Part shown: in pieces, positions 32,256-39,834 of the stretch | Layout of the letters: every line of letters starts with the position of its first letter | Numbering within the stretch: the stretch's first letter is position 1 | Virus record (IMG/VR): IMGVR_UViG_3300044675_002404 | Span: 1-50,518 of that record | Length of the DNA: 50,518 bases | Origin: a virus | Reading direction: 5' to 3' (one strand) | Position numbers and translations under genes: made by a program | The notes under the pieces: generated by a model | What the model saw: the letters and a program-made list of their open reading frames with translations, nothing else | Database searches by the model: none | What the model was told of the DNA's origin: nothing

Positions 32256-32677
32256 AGCTAAGCGAAGTAAAGACAGATGCACCGATCAATCTGTTGTTCC
32301 ATGATGGGATTGACGAGATCGAGAATGACCGTGATGACACGGTGACCATCGACCCAATGCAGACACTGGCTATGGCTGAGTCAGTCATCGATTCACACTG
32401 GAAAGAACTCAAGCACAACCTAGCATTCATGCACAAGTTTCGCATGGTGTATGGTGACTTGGGTTTGCCCGACCACCCACTGCATCTACACGGCAATGGC
32501 GTTAAGCACGTTGTCGGATTGATTCTGTTGACAGATGCGGCTCTTAACCTCGGACTCAATCCTCTTTGGAAGTTTCCTGAGTCGTACCTACACCCCAAGT
32601 ATCAGCTTGGGTTAGGCGACCTGATCGTTCATTACATGAACCTCATGGACAAACAGAATGCTGTTCAATCCGCATGA
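32252..32677 (+). CDS. Early protein, unknown (141 aa)
   Basis: 141 residues, helical with several His: M-K-L-S-E-V-K-T-D-A-P-I-N-L-L, later H-L-H-G-N-G-V-K-H-V-V-G-L and H-P-K-Y-Q-L-G. No complete enzyme motif. Starts in a 4-nt overlap and its last 20 nt overlap the next frame. Unknown. Confidence 0.5.
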   Translation: MKLSEVKTDAPINLLFHDGIDEIENDRDDTVTIDPMQTLAMAESVIDSHWKELKHNLAFMHKFRMVYGDLGLPDHPLHLHGNGVKHVVGLILLTDAALNLGLNPLWKFPESYLHPKYQLGLGDLIVHYMNLMDKQNAVQSA

Positions 32678-32912
32678 GATTATCGGCAGGCTGGTGCTTG
32701 CCGCAATGATGGGAGGTGCAGGGGTGAGCATGATGCCACCCCCACCTGATACACCACTCACGACCCAGCAGATACAACAGGCTGGCAAAGAGCGATCTAA
32801 GGCGAAGGCTAAGGAATCGATAGAGCGAAAAAAGAAACGTAAACAAAGGAAAAAAAATGACAATGCAAAGCATTCAGTTGGCTACTGTAAGCGGTGTGGT
32901 ATCTATGATTGA
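32658..32912 (+). CDS. Possible small exported or membrane protein (84 aa)
   Basis: 84 residues: short hydrophobic segment (I-G-R-L-V-L-A-A-M-M-G-G-A-G-V), Pro-rich turn, then a very basic Lys/Arg helix and C-K-R-C-G near the end. Overlaps both neighbours (20 and 56 nt) and lacks a good ribosome site, so it may not be real, although the layout (membrane segment plus basic tail) is protein-like. Confidence 0.4.
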   Translation: MLFNPHEIIGRLVLAAMMGGAGVSMMPPPPDTPLTTQQIQQAGKERSKAKAKESIERKKKRKQRKKNDNAKHSVGYCKRCGIYD

Positions 32913-33102
32913 GAAGGTGGCTGACGAGGCTATCAAGAACGGAACCCAAGCACCTGCTGGGATGATGACCGCGATGGAAGCTGTCTGCAATCTGTTGGAG
33001 TCTCGCGGCAAGGGTGACAAAGCTATTGCTGGTGCAGTTGCCAAAGTACGTACAGCCTGTGGCATTCAAAAGAAAGGAACCAAAGATGAAAGCTTGGCCT
33101 AA
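32857..33102 (+). CDS. Early helical protein, unknown (81 aa)
   Basis: 81 residues, helical: V-S-G-V-V-S-M-I-E-K-V-A-D-E-A-I, A-M-E-A-V-C-N-L-L-E-S-R-G-K-G, A-I-A-G-A-V-A-K-V. AAAGGA with good spacing before ATG 32857. Ends overlapping the next start. Unknown. Confidence 0.5.
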   Translation: MTMQSIQLATVSGVVSMIEKVADEAIKNGTQAPAGMMTAMEAVCNLLESRGKGDKAIAGAVAKVRTACGIQKKGTKDESLA

Positions 33103-33301
33103 GCACAACGTCAGCATTGATGCTGACTATGAACCTCCGTCTGTCAACAGATGGACTAGCGAAGATGATCTTGCTCAAAGATTATTTGCGCCGCCACCCA
33201 TCGAACCTAGCTACGAACCATATGGGTTTGGCGAGGACATATGGATTGGTGTGTTGATTGTTCTGTTACCCGTAGCTGTATTTGTTTTGCTCACACACTG
33301 A
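33086..33301 (+). CDS. Small C-tail membrane protein (71 aa)
   Basis: 71 residues from ATG 33086 (AAAGGA 8 nt upstream). Soluble Trp/Pro-rich N-terminus and one C-terminal transmembrane segment (I-G-V-L-I-V-L-L-P-V-A-V-F-V-L-L) ending at the terminus, so tail-anchored. Early expression suggests membrane takeover or superinfection exclusion, as inference. Confidence 0.55.
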   Translation: MKAWPKHNVSIDADYEPPSVNRWTSEDDLAQRLFAPPPIEPSYEPYGFGEDIWIGVLIVLLPVAVFVLLTH

Positions 33302-33312
33302 AAGGAAATCAC

Positions 33313-33666
33313 ATGAGAGCTTTTTTAATTAACCCCTTCAAGCAAGAGATCACCGAGGTCAACTACACAGGAGACTTCCGACAGATCTACGATCTGATTG
33401 ACGCACAAACCTTCGACGTTGCCCGACTGAATAGCAAGGGCGATGGCATCTATGTAGATGATGAGGGTCTGTATGCGGAAGATCAGCGGTTCTTTCAGCA
33501 CAAGTTCTACCCCAACCCACTGGCTGGCAAGGGTCTTGTGCTTGGCTGTGACATGGACACTGGCGAGTCTGCCGATGCCTCGATGACACTGGAACAGTTG
33601 ACAGATGATGTGGAATGGGTGATGCCCATTCGAGTAAATGGGGAGGTTGTATGGATCGCTGCTTAA
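33313..33666 (+). CDS. DUF3846-like protein
   Basis: 117 residues: R-A-F-L-I-N-P-F-K-Q-E-I-T-E-V near the start, Y-D-L-I-D-A-Q-T-F-D-V-A-R, then G-D-G-I-Y-V-D-D-E-G-L-Y. This sequence pattern matches the DUF3846 family common in phages and plasmids (from memory). AAAGGA before the ATG. Function unknown. Confidence 0.65.
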   Translation: MRAFLINPFKQEITEVNYTGDFRQIYDLIDAQTFDVARLNSKGDGIYVDDEGLYAEDQRFFQHKFYPNPLAGKGLVLGCDMDTGESADASMTLEQLTDDVEWVMPIRVNGEVVWIAA

Positions 33667-33689
33667 ACAAACTAATGGGAGCAACAAGC

Positions 33690-34400
33690 ATGAATTTCAA
33701 AACACACAACGACAAAGAGACTTTAGAGGACGCAGTTAACGGAGTATCCCTAGTGGGTGAGGTGAAGGCTACCTATAGGGAGCTTCGCTCTCTGTTCGGC
33801 AAGCCACTGGAGTGGGAGTGCGACAAGGTGGATGCTCAGTGGATTGTCGAGTTCTCTGACGGAACCATTGCGACTATCTATAACTGGAAAGATGGAGTGG
33901 CGTATCTTGGTGAGGCTGGTCTGCCCACCAAGAAGATAACAAACTGGCACGTTGGTGGTCTTTCCTCTGCGGCTCACACGATGGTGCAGATTGCTATCGA
34001 TCTGTCGAGAGAGAGCGAAGAGCAACCCAAGGATGATGTTGAGAAGGCGTTTGAATCCGCATTCGCTGTGATGGAGAACATTCAAAAGACCAAGGGCGAG
34101 GACTACGCACTGATGGTTGAGCTTGTCATCCTCACACTCAAGCGTAGACAACTCATGGATTTGTTGTTGCAGATGCTTTCCGATATGACAGAGATGCCGA
34201 AATCTGTTCGCAAGGCTTTGGAAAAAATCGACGGTGAGATCTCCATACGGACAATCTCTAAAGCGTGTGAGGCATCCAAGCTGGAATTCAATACAGATGC
34301 ACAAGCCAAGGAGCTTATGGACTGTGCATCTAGTGTTATGTCATGCGAAGAGCATGGCATAGAAGATCTCATCAAGGCTATGAAGAAGGACGGTCTGTAA
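33690..34400 (+). CDS. Early protein, two-part (236 aa), unknown
   Basis: 236 residues from ATG 33690 (GGGAGC about 9 nt upstream; ATG 33675 is possible). Residues about 20-95 hold a common phage domain, V-K-A-T-Y-R-E-L-R-S-L-F-G-K-P and Q-W-I-V-E-F-S-D-G-T-I-A-T-I-Y-N-W-K. The C-terminal 130 residues are helical and charged and look like a separate domain. Function unknown. Confidence 0.6.
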   Translation: MNFKTHNDKETLEDAVNGVSLVGEVKATYRELRSLFGKPLEWECDKVDAQWIVEFSDGTIATIYNWKDGVAYLGEAGLPTKKITNWHVGGLSSAAHTMVQIAIDLSRESEEQPKDDVEKAFESAFAVMENIQKTKGEDYALMVELVILTLKRRQLMDLLLQMLSDMTEMPKSVRKALEKIDGEISIRTISKACEASKLEFNTDAQAKELMDCASSVMSCEEHGIEDLIKAMKKDGL

Positions 34401-34630
34401 TGCTCAGTCTCCGCCTAGAGCGGGGACACGTATCTCTCACCGTTGCATCGCAACTCATGGGAGTATCCCGTCAGCGTGTGCATCAGCTTCTCAAGGCTGG
34501 TCGCATTGCTGGCGCATTCCTCATAGACTGCGGAGACGGTCGAGAGATATGGTGCATCCCACGCAACTCACTCAACGTAAAGGACAAACAGAATGAACAG
34601 ATACGAAATCCAACACCTCACACTGTGTGA
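34400..34630 (+). CDS. HTH DNA-binding protein (MerR/excisionase-like)
   Basis: 76 residues. Helix-turn-helix V-A-S-Q-L-M-G-V-S-R-Q-R-V-H-Q-L-L-K-A-G-R (about residues 14-35), followed by a wing-like strand and a Lys/Asn-rich tail. Typical of small excisionase or regulator proteins. Shares a base with the preceding stop. Could regulate the early genes. Confidence 0.7.
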   Translation: MLSLRLERGHVSLTVASQLMGVSRQRVHQLLKAGRIAGAFLIDCGDGREIWCIPRNSLNVKDKQNEQIRNPTPHTV

Positions 34631-34799
34631 CGGCTGGATAAATACTTGGACAGATGACAACGAAAAGCCAGTCACATTCTCTTCTGAGGATGAGGCTTAC
34701 ATGGAACTGTGTGCATACCTAAAGGATGCACTCGAAGCCGTGGCAGTGGGTGATCTCACGGATGTAAAACTCAGCGACTACAGGGTGAAGCTATGCTAG
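34593..34799 (+). CDS. Early protein, unknown (68 aa)
   Basis: 68 residues, acidic: a strand Y-E-I-Q-H-L-T-L-C-D-G-W-I-N-T-W, acidic helix, and a short end. Overlaps the HTH gene by 38 nt in another frame; AAGGAC before ATG. Unknown. Confidence 0.5.
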   Translation: MNRYEIQHLTLCDGWINTWTDDNEKPVTFSSEDEAYMELCAYLKDALEAVAVGDLTDVKLSDYRVKLC

Positions 34800-34927
34800 A
34801 TGTTATATGGACACTCATCCTTTTATTCATTGGCGGTTCATCTGTCGTTGTCATCGGTGCGCTATCTATATGGATAGCTGACGCAAGCTATAGGCGAAAG
34901 GTGCGAAGGGAGAACAAGCATGATTGA
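34793..34927 (+). CDS. Small membrane protein (44 aa)
   Basis: 44 residues. One long hydrophobic segment (I-W-T-L-I-L-L-F-I-G-G-S-S-V-V-V-I-G-A-L) with basic end R-R-K-V-R-R. Starts inside the end of the previous gene and ends inside the start of the next (7 and 8 nt), so translation is coupled. Unknown. Confidence 0.5.
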   Translation: MLDVIWTLILLFIGGSSVVVIGALSIWIADASYRRKVRRENKHD

Positions 34928-35267
34928 AGTATTGAAACAGATGGTAGAGGCGTTAGAAACGGCGTGGACATACGACGAAGACAATGCTGATGGCTATTAC
35001 TTTGAAGCCATTCAAGCAGGGAAGCAAGCCATTGCAGAGTTGGAAAGCCAAGAGCCTGTGGCGTTGCCTTGTTGCGGTTACACGGATGCAAGTGCAGTTA
35101 AATGGAATCCCCTTAACGGCGTTGTGCAATGCCACAACTGTGGGCAGACCTACACCCACCCACCACAGCGCACAGAGCCTGTGAGTGATGACATTGCATC
35201 CATCATTGCGTGTCGAGATATGTTGGATGCACAACCAATCCCAAACCTAAAAGGAGAAACAAAATGA
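34920..35267 (+). CDS. Zinc-finger early protein (115 aa)
   Basis: 115 residues. Two helices and A-E-L-E-S-Q-E-P-V-A-L, then C-C-G-Y-T-D and, 20 residues on, C-H-N-C-G, a zinc-ribbon. The E-P-V-A segment is frequent in E. coli-type Ea22-like phage proteins. Preceded by a GGGAG site. Function unknown, perhaps host-polymerase or DNA binding. Confidence 0.6.
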   Translation: MIEVLKQMVEALETAWTYDEDNADGYYFEAIQAGKQAIAELESQEPVALPCCGYTDASAVKWNPLNGVVQCHNCGQTYTHPPQRTEPVSDDIASIIACRDMLDAQPIPNLKGETK

Positions 35268-35500
35268 ATTTATGTTTTTGGAGAACAGATCAATACTCAT
35301 CTTTTACTGAGGCAAAAAAGATGGGCGGACTGCGTGAGATCGGTGGCTTAGAAACCGAATACCGAAGCCTGTATGAGGTGGGTGGTGACTTGGCTGATAC
35401 GCTGGAAGCTATATCCATAACCGCCGACATGATGGGTGGCAAGGGGGCGATTCGATTCGTGCTATTGGATAACGATGGAACTTTTTTAGATGCTTGCTAA
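35264..35500 (+). CDS. Early protein, unknown (78 aa)
   Basis: 78 residues: W-R-T-D-Q-Y-S-S-F-T-E-A near the start, then G-G-D-L-A-D-T-L-E-A-I-S and a strand R-F-V-L-L-D-N-D-G-T. Strong AAAGGAG 6 nt before ATG. Overlaps previous stop by 4 nt. Unknown. Confidence 0.5.
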   Translation: MNLCFWRTDQYSSFTEAKKMGGLREIGGLETEYRSLYEVGGDLADTLEAISITADMMGGKGAIRFVLLDNDGTFLDAC

Positions 35501-35512
35501 GGAGAAGATCAA

Positions 35513-35698
35513 ATGATAGAAATGATTCGCACATTCTATGGACGAGTGTGTGGATTGCACATTGATAAGAGGACAGTCGTCGTCGAATCTGTTGCTTGGT
35601 TCTGCCCCAGGTGTAAGAAAGTGTGGCTCGGCAGGGAAGAAGCCACATCACATAACTGCAAAGGAAATCAAAATGGAAATAACAATCAAGGTTGGTAG
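35513..35698 (+). CDS. Zinc-finger micro-protein (61 aa)
   Basis: 61 residues with W-F-C-P-R-C-K-K-V-W and H-N-C near the end, a C2HC-like site, and an Asn/Gly tail. AAGGAG precedes the ATG. One of four small zinc proteins in the early and replication blocks. Ends inside the next gene. Confidence 0.55.
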   Translation: MIEMIRTFYGRVCGLHIDKRTVVVESVAWFCPRCKKVWLGREEATSHNCKGNQNGNNNQGW

Positions 35699-36101
35699 TA
35701 TTGCTCATCGCATTCTTTCGTTGCTCGCAACTAACGGAGAGATGACAGTCGAGAGTATGAAGAAGACAGGCGCACTGGCTGGTAAGTCACTGGTAGACAT
35801 AGAGAATGTTCTGTTCCAAGAACTTCTTCCGGCTGGCATGATTCTCCTTGCGACAGACAACAAGATATGGAGTCTGACCAACAAGGGACTGGACGCAAAG
35901 ATAGAACTCGGCAATGCCGACAAGCTATACAAGATGCCACGCAAAACCGTGATGGCACAACAGAACGATCTGTTCGCAAGAGGAAACTATGTCGGGGAAG
36001 AACTCCGTGATACCTGTCTGCGCCGTGGGGCATACGATGCCTATGATTTACCATCACGATCACACAACTCATTCACATACAGAAAAGGAGTGCAAGCATG
36101 A
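35673..36101 (+). CDS. Winged-helix-like early protein (142 aa)
   Basis: 142 residues from ATG 35673 (AAAGGA upstream). N-terminal half reads like a winged helix: I-A-H-R-I-L-S-L-L-A-T-N-G-E-M-T, M-K-K-T-G-A-L-A-G-K-S-L-V-D-I, I-W-S-L-T-N-K-G. C-terminal part Arg-rich with E-E-L-R-D-T-C-L-R-R-G-A-Y. Probably binds DNA; no family name. Confidence 0.6.
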   Translation: MEITIKVGSIAHRILSLLATNGEMTVESMKKTGALAGKSLVDIENVLFQELLPAGMILLATDNKIWSLTNKGLDAKIELGNADKLYKMPRKTVMAQQNDLFARGNYVGEELRDTCLRRGAYDAYDLPSRSHNSFTYRKGVQA

Positions 36102-36268
36102 ATGAAGATACAGATTTGTCCATCGCAAAAGTCTGCGAAGAGTTTCGCCCAAGCAAAGACATGGCTATGGTCGTAATGACTAGGGCTGAATACGAGTCAG
36201 TCGTTAAGGCTATCGCTTCAAAGGCTGTGGAGTATGGCTTCTACGATGGCCTGTCCCACTGCGACTAA
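36098..36268 (+). CDS. Last early rightward protein, unknown (56 aa)
   Basis: 56 residues: M-N-E-D-T-D-L-S-I-A-K-V-C-E-E-F and A-E-Y-E-S-V-V-K-A-I-A-S-K-A. AAAAGGAG lies 8-10 nt before ATG 36098. It meets the leftward block tail to tail; the two stop codons overlap by 4 bases, with no room for a terminator. Confidence 0.5.
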   Translation: MNEDTDLSIAKVCEEFRPSKDMAMVVMTRAEYESVVKAIASKAVEYGFYDGLSHCD

Positions 36269-36759
36269 GCGGCAAGCTCGAAGCCGCCATCGGTAAACAT
36301 CTGTTCATGTAATCTTTCAATGGCTCGTACCTGCACTGGCATCCAAGCACGAAGAACAGCGTTGCGCCAGTTGCAGACTTGCCTGTAGCTCACGCCCCTC
36401 TCCTCTGCAATCTTCCGTATGCTTGGTCTCTTGGTTGACCAGTGCATGAGAATGATCTGCAACTCACGGACACTAGGTACAGTACCGCTTACATGATGGT
36501 GCAAATATCCTGCGAACCCACGTATCGCATCAGACCTAATCCGACCCCTCCCATACATCGACAGAATCGAATCTCTCTCCACCTGATGAAGCCTGCCCAC
36601 CATAGACTGGATCATCGCTGCTTGTGCGTGTAAGTCCATAGGCGACAAGTCATCCTGACTCGTGCCTCTCGTGCCAAGCAAATCTGTTCGGCTGAACTCC
36701 TGCCTCTCGCTGACATTGAACGAGAACTTAATCGCCTGCTCGACACTGTGAAATCTCAT
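36265..36759 (-). CDS. HTH regulator-like protein (164 aa)
   Basis: 164 residues from ATG 36759 (AAGGA 6 nt upstream; a TTG two codons earlier is less likely). Middle helices with H-Q-V-E-R-D-S-I-L-S-M-Y-G-R-G, and a C-terminal helix-turn-helix R-P-S-I-R-K-I-A-E-E-R-G-V-S-Y-R-Q-V-C-N-W-R. Reminiscent of sigma-like or antiterminator-type late regulators. Last gene of the leftward replication block, a usual place for a late activator. Confidence 0.65.
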   Translation of the reverse strand: MRFHSVEQAIKFSFNVSERQEFSRTDLLGTRGTSQDDLSPMDLHAQAAMIQSMVGRLHQVERDSILSMYGRGRIRSDAIRGFAGYLHHHVSGTVPSVRELQIILMHWSTKRPSIRKIAEERGVSYRQVCNWRNAVLRAWMPVQVRAIERLHEQMFTDGGFELAA

Positions 36760-37151
36760 ATCCAATCCTTGTCTTCGGTGATCGTTACATGGAGACCGCC
36801 ATCTTTAATTGGCTGTCCAAGTTTAATCCACAAGGATGTTATCTGCCTGTCATTCTCATAGGCTATCCCCTGTAGCGCATCTAACGCTACCTTCTGTGCG
36901 TTATCTATATCTATTCTCCGCACACCCAATCCCCACAACCTGTCTTTCTTCTCTCGCTTCTCTGCATCCGCTGGCCTAACTGGATGGAGAACCAACACCA
37001 CCGCCACTGGGACAGTGAACAGTTGCAACTTATTGGCTTTGGCTATCCAGCCAACCTCATCCTTGTACGCAATGGCGGCACTGCTCCTGACCATGCGCCC
37101 ACGAAAGTTTCTCCAGTACACGTTCGTGCTGATCGGGTACGGCAAGATCAT
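36756..37151 (-). CDS. rusA: RusA-like Holliday junction resolvase
   Basis: 131 residues from ATG 37151, in an ATGA overlap with the previous stop. RusA features: P-I-S-T-N-V-Y-W-R-N at the start, then R-R-I-D-I-D-N-A-Q-K-V-A-L-D-A-L-Q-G near 75-95 with the conserved Asp residues, and Y-E-N-D-R-Q. Cuts branched DNA formed in recombination and before packaging. Neighbours are HNH-like and HTH genes. Confidence 0.85.
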   Translation of the reverse strand: MILPYPISTNVYWRNFRGRMVRSSAAIAYKDEVGWIAKANKLQLFTVPVAVVLVLHPVRPADAEKREKKDRLWGLGVRRIDIDNAQKVALDALQGIAYENDRQITSLWIKLGQPIKDGGLHVTITEDKDWI

Positions 37152-37672
37152 GTCTGTTCTTTCTTCGGCCTGCCAACCTTCTTCTTGGATGCCTCGATCT
37201 TGTTCATGATCTCCTCCATAGCCTTCGTGCTTGGGAGAGATACGACCTGACCAAGCATACCCATCATTGCCTGCTCCCATCTCCGTGAGTCTCTGACGTT
37301 CTTCAGTGGTATCCCAACAAGACCGCCGTTGCTGGTGTCGGGTTTGACGAACACAGTCTCAGGATGCTCGCACCTACCAAGCCCATACTGTTCGTCTCTG
37401 TAGATTGGAGTGCAGTCTTTGCAGTGTTCGATTGTTACTGTTGCCCTGCGGTCGGGCGCACTGCTATGCACGAATGCAACCACGTACTCAGACCACTTGC
37501 GCTGGCTCTCGTAACAGGTCGGCTTGTCTTGCTTGGCTACTCCCGCAACAACCAATCTGTCGAACTCTTTCGCAACAAACTCAGGCTCGTGTCCGAGGCA
37601 GTACCCGTAAAACCCCGATGGTTGCTCGCAGCCGACTGTCTGACACTTCCGTATTGTTCTACTCTTTTCCAA
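37148..37672 (-). CDS. Zinc and AT-hook DNA-binding protein
   Basis: 174 residues starting at TTG 37672 (GGGG about 10 nt upstream; no ATG is available until far inside). Two cysteine/histidine groups, C-Q-T-V-G-C ... C-L-G-H and H-C-K-D-C ... C-E-H, then a C-terminal AT-hook K-K-V-G-R-P-K-K. That combination implies minor-groove DNA binding. Role in replication or recombination is inferred from neighbours. Confidence 0.65.
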   Translation of the reverse strand: MEKSRTIRKCQTVGCEQPSGFYGYCLGHEPEFVAKEFDRLVVAGVAKQDKPTCYESQRKWSEYVVAFVHSSAPDRRATVTIEHCKDCTPIYRDEQYGLGRCEHPETVFVKPDTSNGGLVGIPLKNVRDSRRWEQAMMGMLGQVVSLPSTKAMEEIMNKIEASKKKVGRPKKEQT

Positions 37673-38000
37673 GATGAAGCACCCCTTCTCTTATTGCCTG
37701 CAACAGAGTCAAGGCGGCGTGTTCTAACTGTGATCCGTTGACATCCTCCCACGCATGGACATCATGATGCAGCTCATCATGGCAAGGCCGACAGATTGGG
37801 ATGACCCACCAGTCTGGAACCTTCGTACCCATACCCTTGAACCCAGCCCCATGCGGATGATGCGGGTCGTCTGCGGCTGTGTTGCAACTCACGCATCTGA
37901 GAGTCTTCACCCACTTTGTGTAGGCTGGAGACTCCATGCGTTCGACGTACCCATTGGTGAGTGCTTGTTTGAAAGTAAGGTACGGAGGAATAACCTTCAT
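37659..38000 (-). CDS. DUF968/HNH-like nuclease
   Basis: 113 residues from ATG 38000. Core: L-R-C-V-S-C-N-T, then D-P-H-H-P-H-G-A-G near 58-66, W-W-V-I-P-I-C-R-P-C-H-D-E-L-H-H near 80-95. These Cys/His clusters match DUF968-type HNH proteins found beside RusA in lambdoid and other phages. Expected to nick or cut recombination DNA. Confidence 0.75.
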   Translation of the reverse strand: MKVIPPYLTFKQALTNGYVERMESPAYTKWVKTLRCVSCNTAADDPHHPHGAGFKGMGTKVPDWWVIPICRPCHDELHHDVHAWEDVNGSQLEHAALTLLQAIREGVLHLGKE

Positions 38001-38335
38001 GCCCCATAACCCTTGCGCTCTATCCGTTCGTTCGCCTGTGTTGTCTGCCACACTGCAACTCCCAGCCTCAAGATCTCCAACTCCCATTTAAGTTTCTCTG
38101 AAATCTCTGTTGCCGTGCGAAGGTCAATCAACATTTGAAGATACTTCGCATCAGCCCTTGCTTCTCTGTCCTGAGCGGCGGCTGTCTTGAATCCTTGAAG
38201 CTCATACTCTTTCATGAGGATTGCAAGCAACGACTCTCGGTACTTCTCAAGGTAATTCCTTTTCGCCTGAGCCTCTGAGAACAGACCCGCCTTATCCCGC
38301 ATCTCAGCGAGTCTTGCTTCTGCCTTTTCGTACAT
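37997..38335 (-). CDS. Helical protein in replication block, unknown
   Basis: 112 residues, entirely helical and charged, with E-K-Y-R-E-S-L-L-A-I-L-M-K-E-Y near the middle. Overlaps the nuclease start (ATGA) and the previous end by 32 nt. No family recognised. Confidence 0.55.
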   Translation of the reverse strand: MYEKAEARLAEMRDKAGLFSEAQAKRNYLEKYRESLLAILMKEYELQGFKTAAAQDREARADAKYLQMLIDLRTATEISEKLKWELEILRLGVAVWQTTQANERIERKGYGA

Positions 38336-38567
38336 TCTTCACCTCCGCCTGTACACTGTAGTTTGCTGGGATTTGGAACAGATTCTTCTCTTCCGTCTTC
38401 TTTCCAATCTCTTTGCCTGTCGTTAAATCTTTCGCCCAGATAAGCTTTGATCCAGGGAACCTGGCGTTAACCTGATCCATCAACTTGGCTATCTCTGGCA
38501 TCTGTTCTCTGTTCTTTTTCTTTTGCTCTTCTCGGATCTGGTCTTTGATGTCAGCAACATCTTTCAT
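38304..38567 (-). CDS. Basic protein in replication block, unknown
   Basis: 87 residues, Lys/Glu-rich: Q-I-R-E-E-Q-K-K-K-N-R-E-Q at the start, then K-L-I-W-A-K-D-L-T-T-G-K-E-I and a basic tail. AAGGAG precedes the ATG 38567. Unknown. Confidence 0.55.
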   Translation of the reverse strand: MKDVADIKDQIREEQKKKNREQMPEIAKLMDQVNARFPGSKLIWAKDLTTGKEIGKKTEEKNLFQIPANYSVQAEVKNVRKGRSKTR

Positions 38568-38578
38568 GGTTTATCTCC

Positions 38579-38890
38579 TTAATGAATTCCGATGGCAGCC
38601 AACCCTCTTGCTACGGCAAGCGCCCTTGTTTCGTGAAGCGACCTTATCTGTTCGCACAACTTCACAAAATCCTCCCCAGACTTTGGAACCCCCCAGTCCG
38701 AGACAAAATCTGCGGCCTGATTGAGGGCGATCTTCCTTATTGCGGCAACATTCGCAAACGTATTTGGATTCTCCTTGGTCATCTCAAGATCAAACGAGAG
38801 CTGGTGGACTGCCTGCTTATAGGATTCCAGCATTGCATAGGCTGACTCAAGCTCCATCATTAAATCATGCGCCGTTGGTGCATTGCTCAT
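38579..38890 (-). CDS. Helical protein after the helicase gene, unknown
   Basis: 103 residues from ATG 38890, in an ATGA overlap with the helicase stop; an upstream start would lie inside the helicase gene. Helical: L-E-S-A-Y-A-M-L-E-S-Y-K-Q-A and I-R-K-I-A-L-N-Q-A-A-D-F-V. Might assist the helicase, by position only. Confidence 0.55.
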   Translation of the reverse strand: MSNAPTAHDLMMELESAYAMLESYKQAVHQLSFDLEMTKENPNTFANVAAIRKIALNQAADFVSDWGVPKSGEDFVKLCEQIRSLHETRALAVARGLAAIGIH

Positions 38891-39834
38891 ATTGCTACTC
38901 CTTCTTCCTGCATGTATCTGTCGTATCTGTAATAAGTCGGATGGCTGGGTGACTGGGAGTATGAGCAAGCGCCAGCCCTGTAGAACAAACCAACCTTGCC
39001 CTCCCAATCTCCGTGTCGATTCTTATCACACACCAAGATTGCATCAGGCATACCCTCGTCCACCTCTTTGCCAGCCTGAACCTGTTGTTCCTTGCGTTTG
39101 TTTCTCCACACGGTGAAGCACTGATCCACCTGATCTACGATTGCGCCACTGCCCTTTGCGTCCATCTTGTTTGGTATCTGCATCTCATCTCCAAGCTTGC
39201 GGCTGTGATGGATGATGTGGACATGGACGTTGAAGTCCAAAGCAAACGCACACACGCTATCAACGAAGTTCTTCTGACCGTTGTAGTCATCCTCGCCTTT
39301 GACAACCTTCATGAGCGAGTCAACTACGAAGTGCTGAATGTCAAGCTTCTTCGCTGCGTACCTCATGATTGCCAACAGATGCGCTGGATCTGTCTGTCCC
39401 ATCTTGTCGTACAGCCAAAGTCTTCCTGTCGCATGGTTGATTACCGCATCGACGAATCTATTCGTTGGCTGAGGAGCGCCAGCCGCCTGCTTACACATGC
39501 GAGCGAGTGTGGCTCTTGGCTTCATCTCGAAGCTTGCGATACAAACCTTTTGGTTCTGATGCAAGAAGTCCAGCATGACATGGCTGGTCAATAGAGATTT
39601 ACCGTGACCATTGATACCCATCCACAAGCTCACCTCTCCAGCCCTGAACCTGATATGGTCGTGCGTCTTAGGCCAAGGAAGAGTAGCTCCCTTAACCATC
39701 TCCCCGCCATTCAGTAGTTCGATGGTCTCGTCTCTGTATGCCTTTGGCTCAGAGATCTTGTCCTTATCGTGCGGCTCACTGGCGTACTCAGCAAAGTCAA
39801 TGCTGTCAGCCGAAAAGATCATGTTAGATGACAT
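38887..39834 (-). CDS. DnaB-like replicative helicase (RecA-type core)
   Basis: 315 residues. Core: R-F-R-A-G-E-V-S-L-W near 62-71, Walker A G-I-N-G-H-G-K-S at 73-80, F-E-M-K near 100 (S-F-E-M-K-P), Walker B I-Q-H-F-V-V-D-S near 165-172, H-I-I-H-H-S-R-K near 200 and a C-terminal R-finger region. No primase or N-terminal domain, so it is only the helicase half of a T7 gp4/DnaB-type enzyme; host primase would be used. Follows the initiator gene in the same operon. Confidence 0.82.
   Translation of the reverse strand: MSSNMIFSADSIDFAEYASEPHDKDKISEPKAYRDETIELLNGGEMVKGATLPWPKTHDHIRFRAGEVSLWMGINGHGKSLLTSHVMLDFLHQNQKVCIASFEMKPRATLARMCKQAAGAPQPTNRFVDAVINHATGRLWLYDKMGQTDPAHLLAIMRYAAKKLDIQHFVVDSLMKVVKGEDDYNGQKNFVDSVCAFALDFNVHVHIIHHSRKLGDEMQIPNKMDAKGSGAIVDQVDQCFTVWRNKRKEQQVQAGKEVDEGMPDAILVCDKNRHGDWEGKVGLFYRAGACSYSQSPSHPTYYRYDRYMQEEGVAI

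Noticed and set aside
39700-39760. Similarity N-G-G-x-V-K-G-A-T-x-P between the helicase and the 22408-22905 protein
   Set aside because: In the helicase this is part of a usual DnaB-like family segment; coincidence rather than the A-(D/N)-G-G tag.
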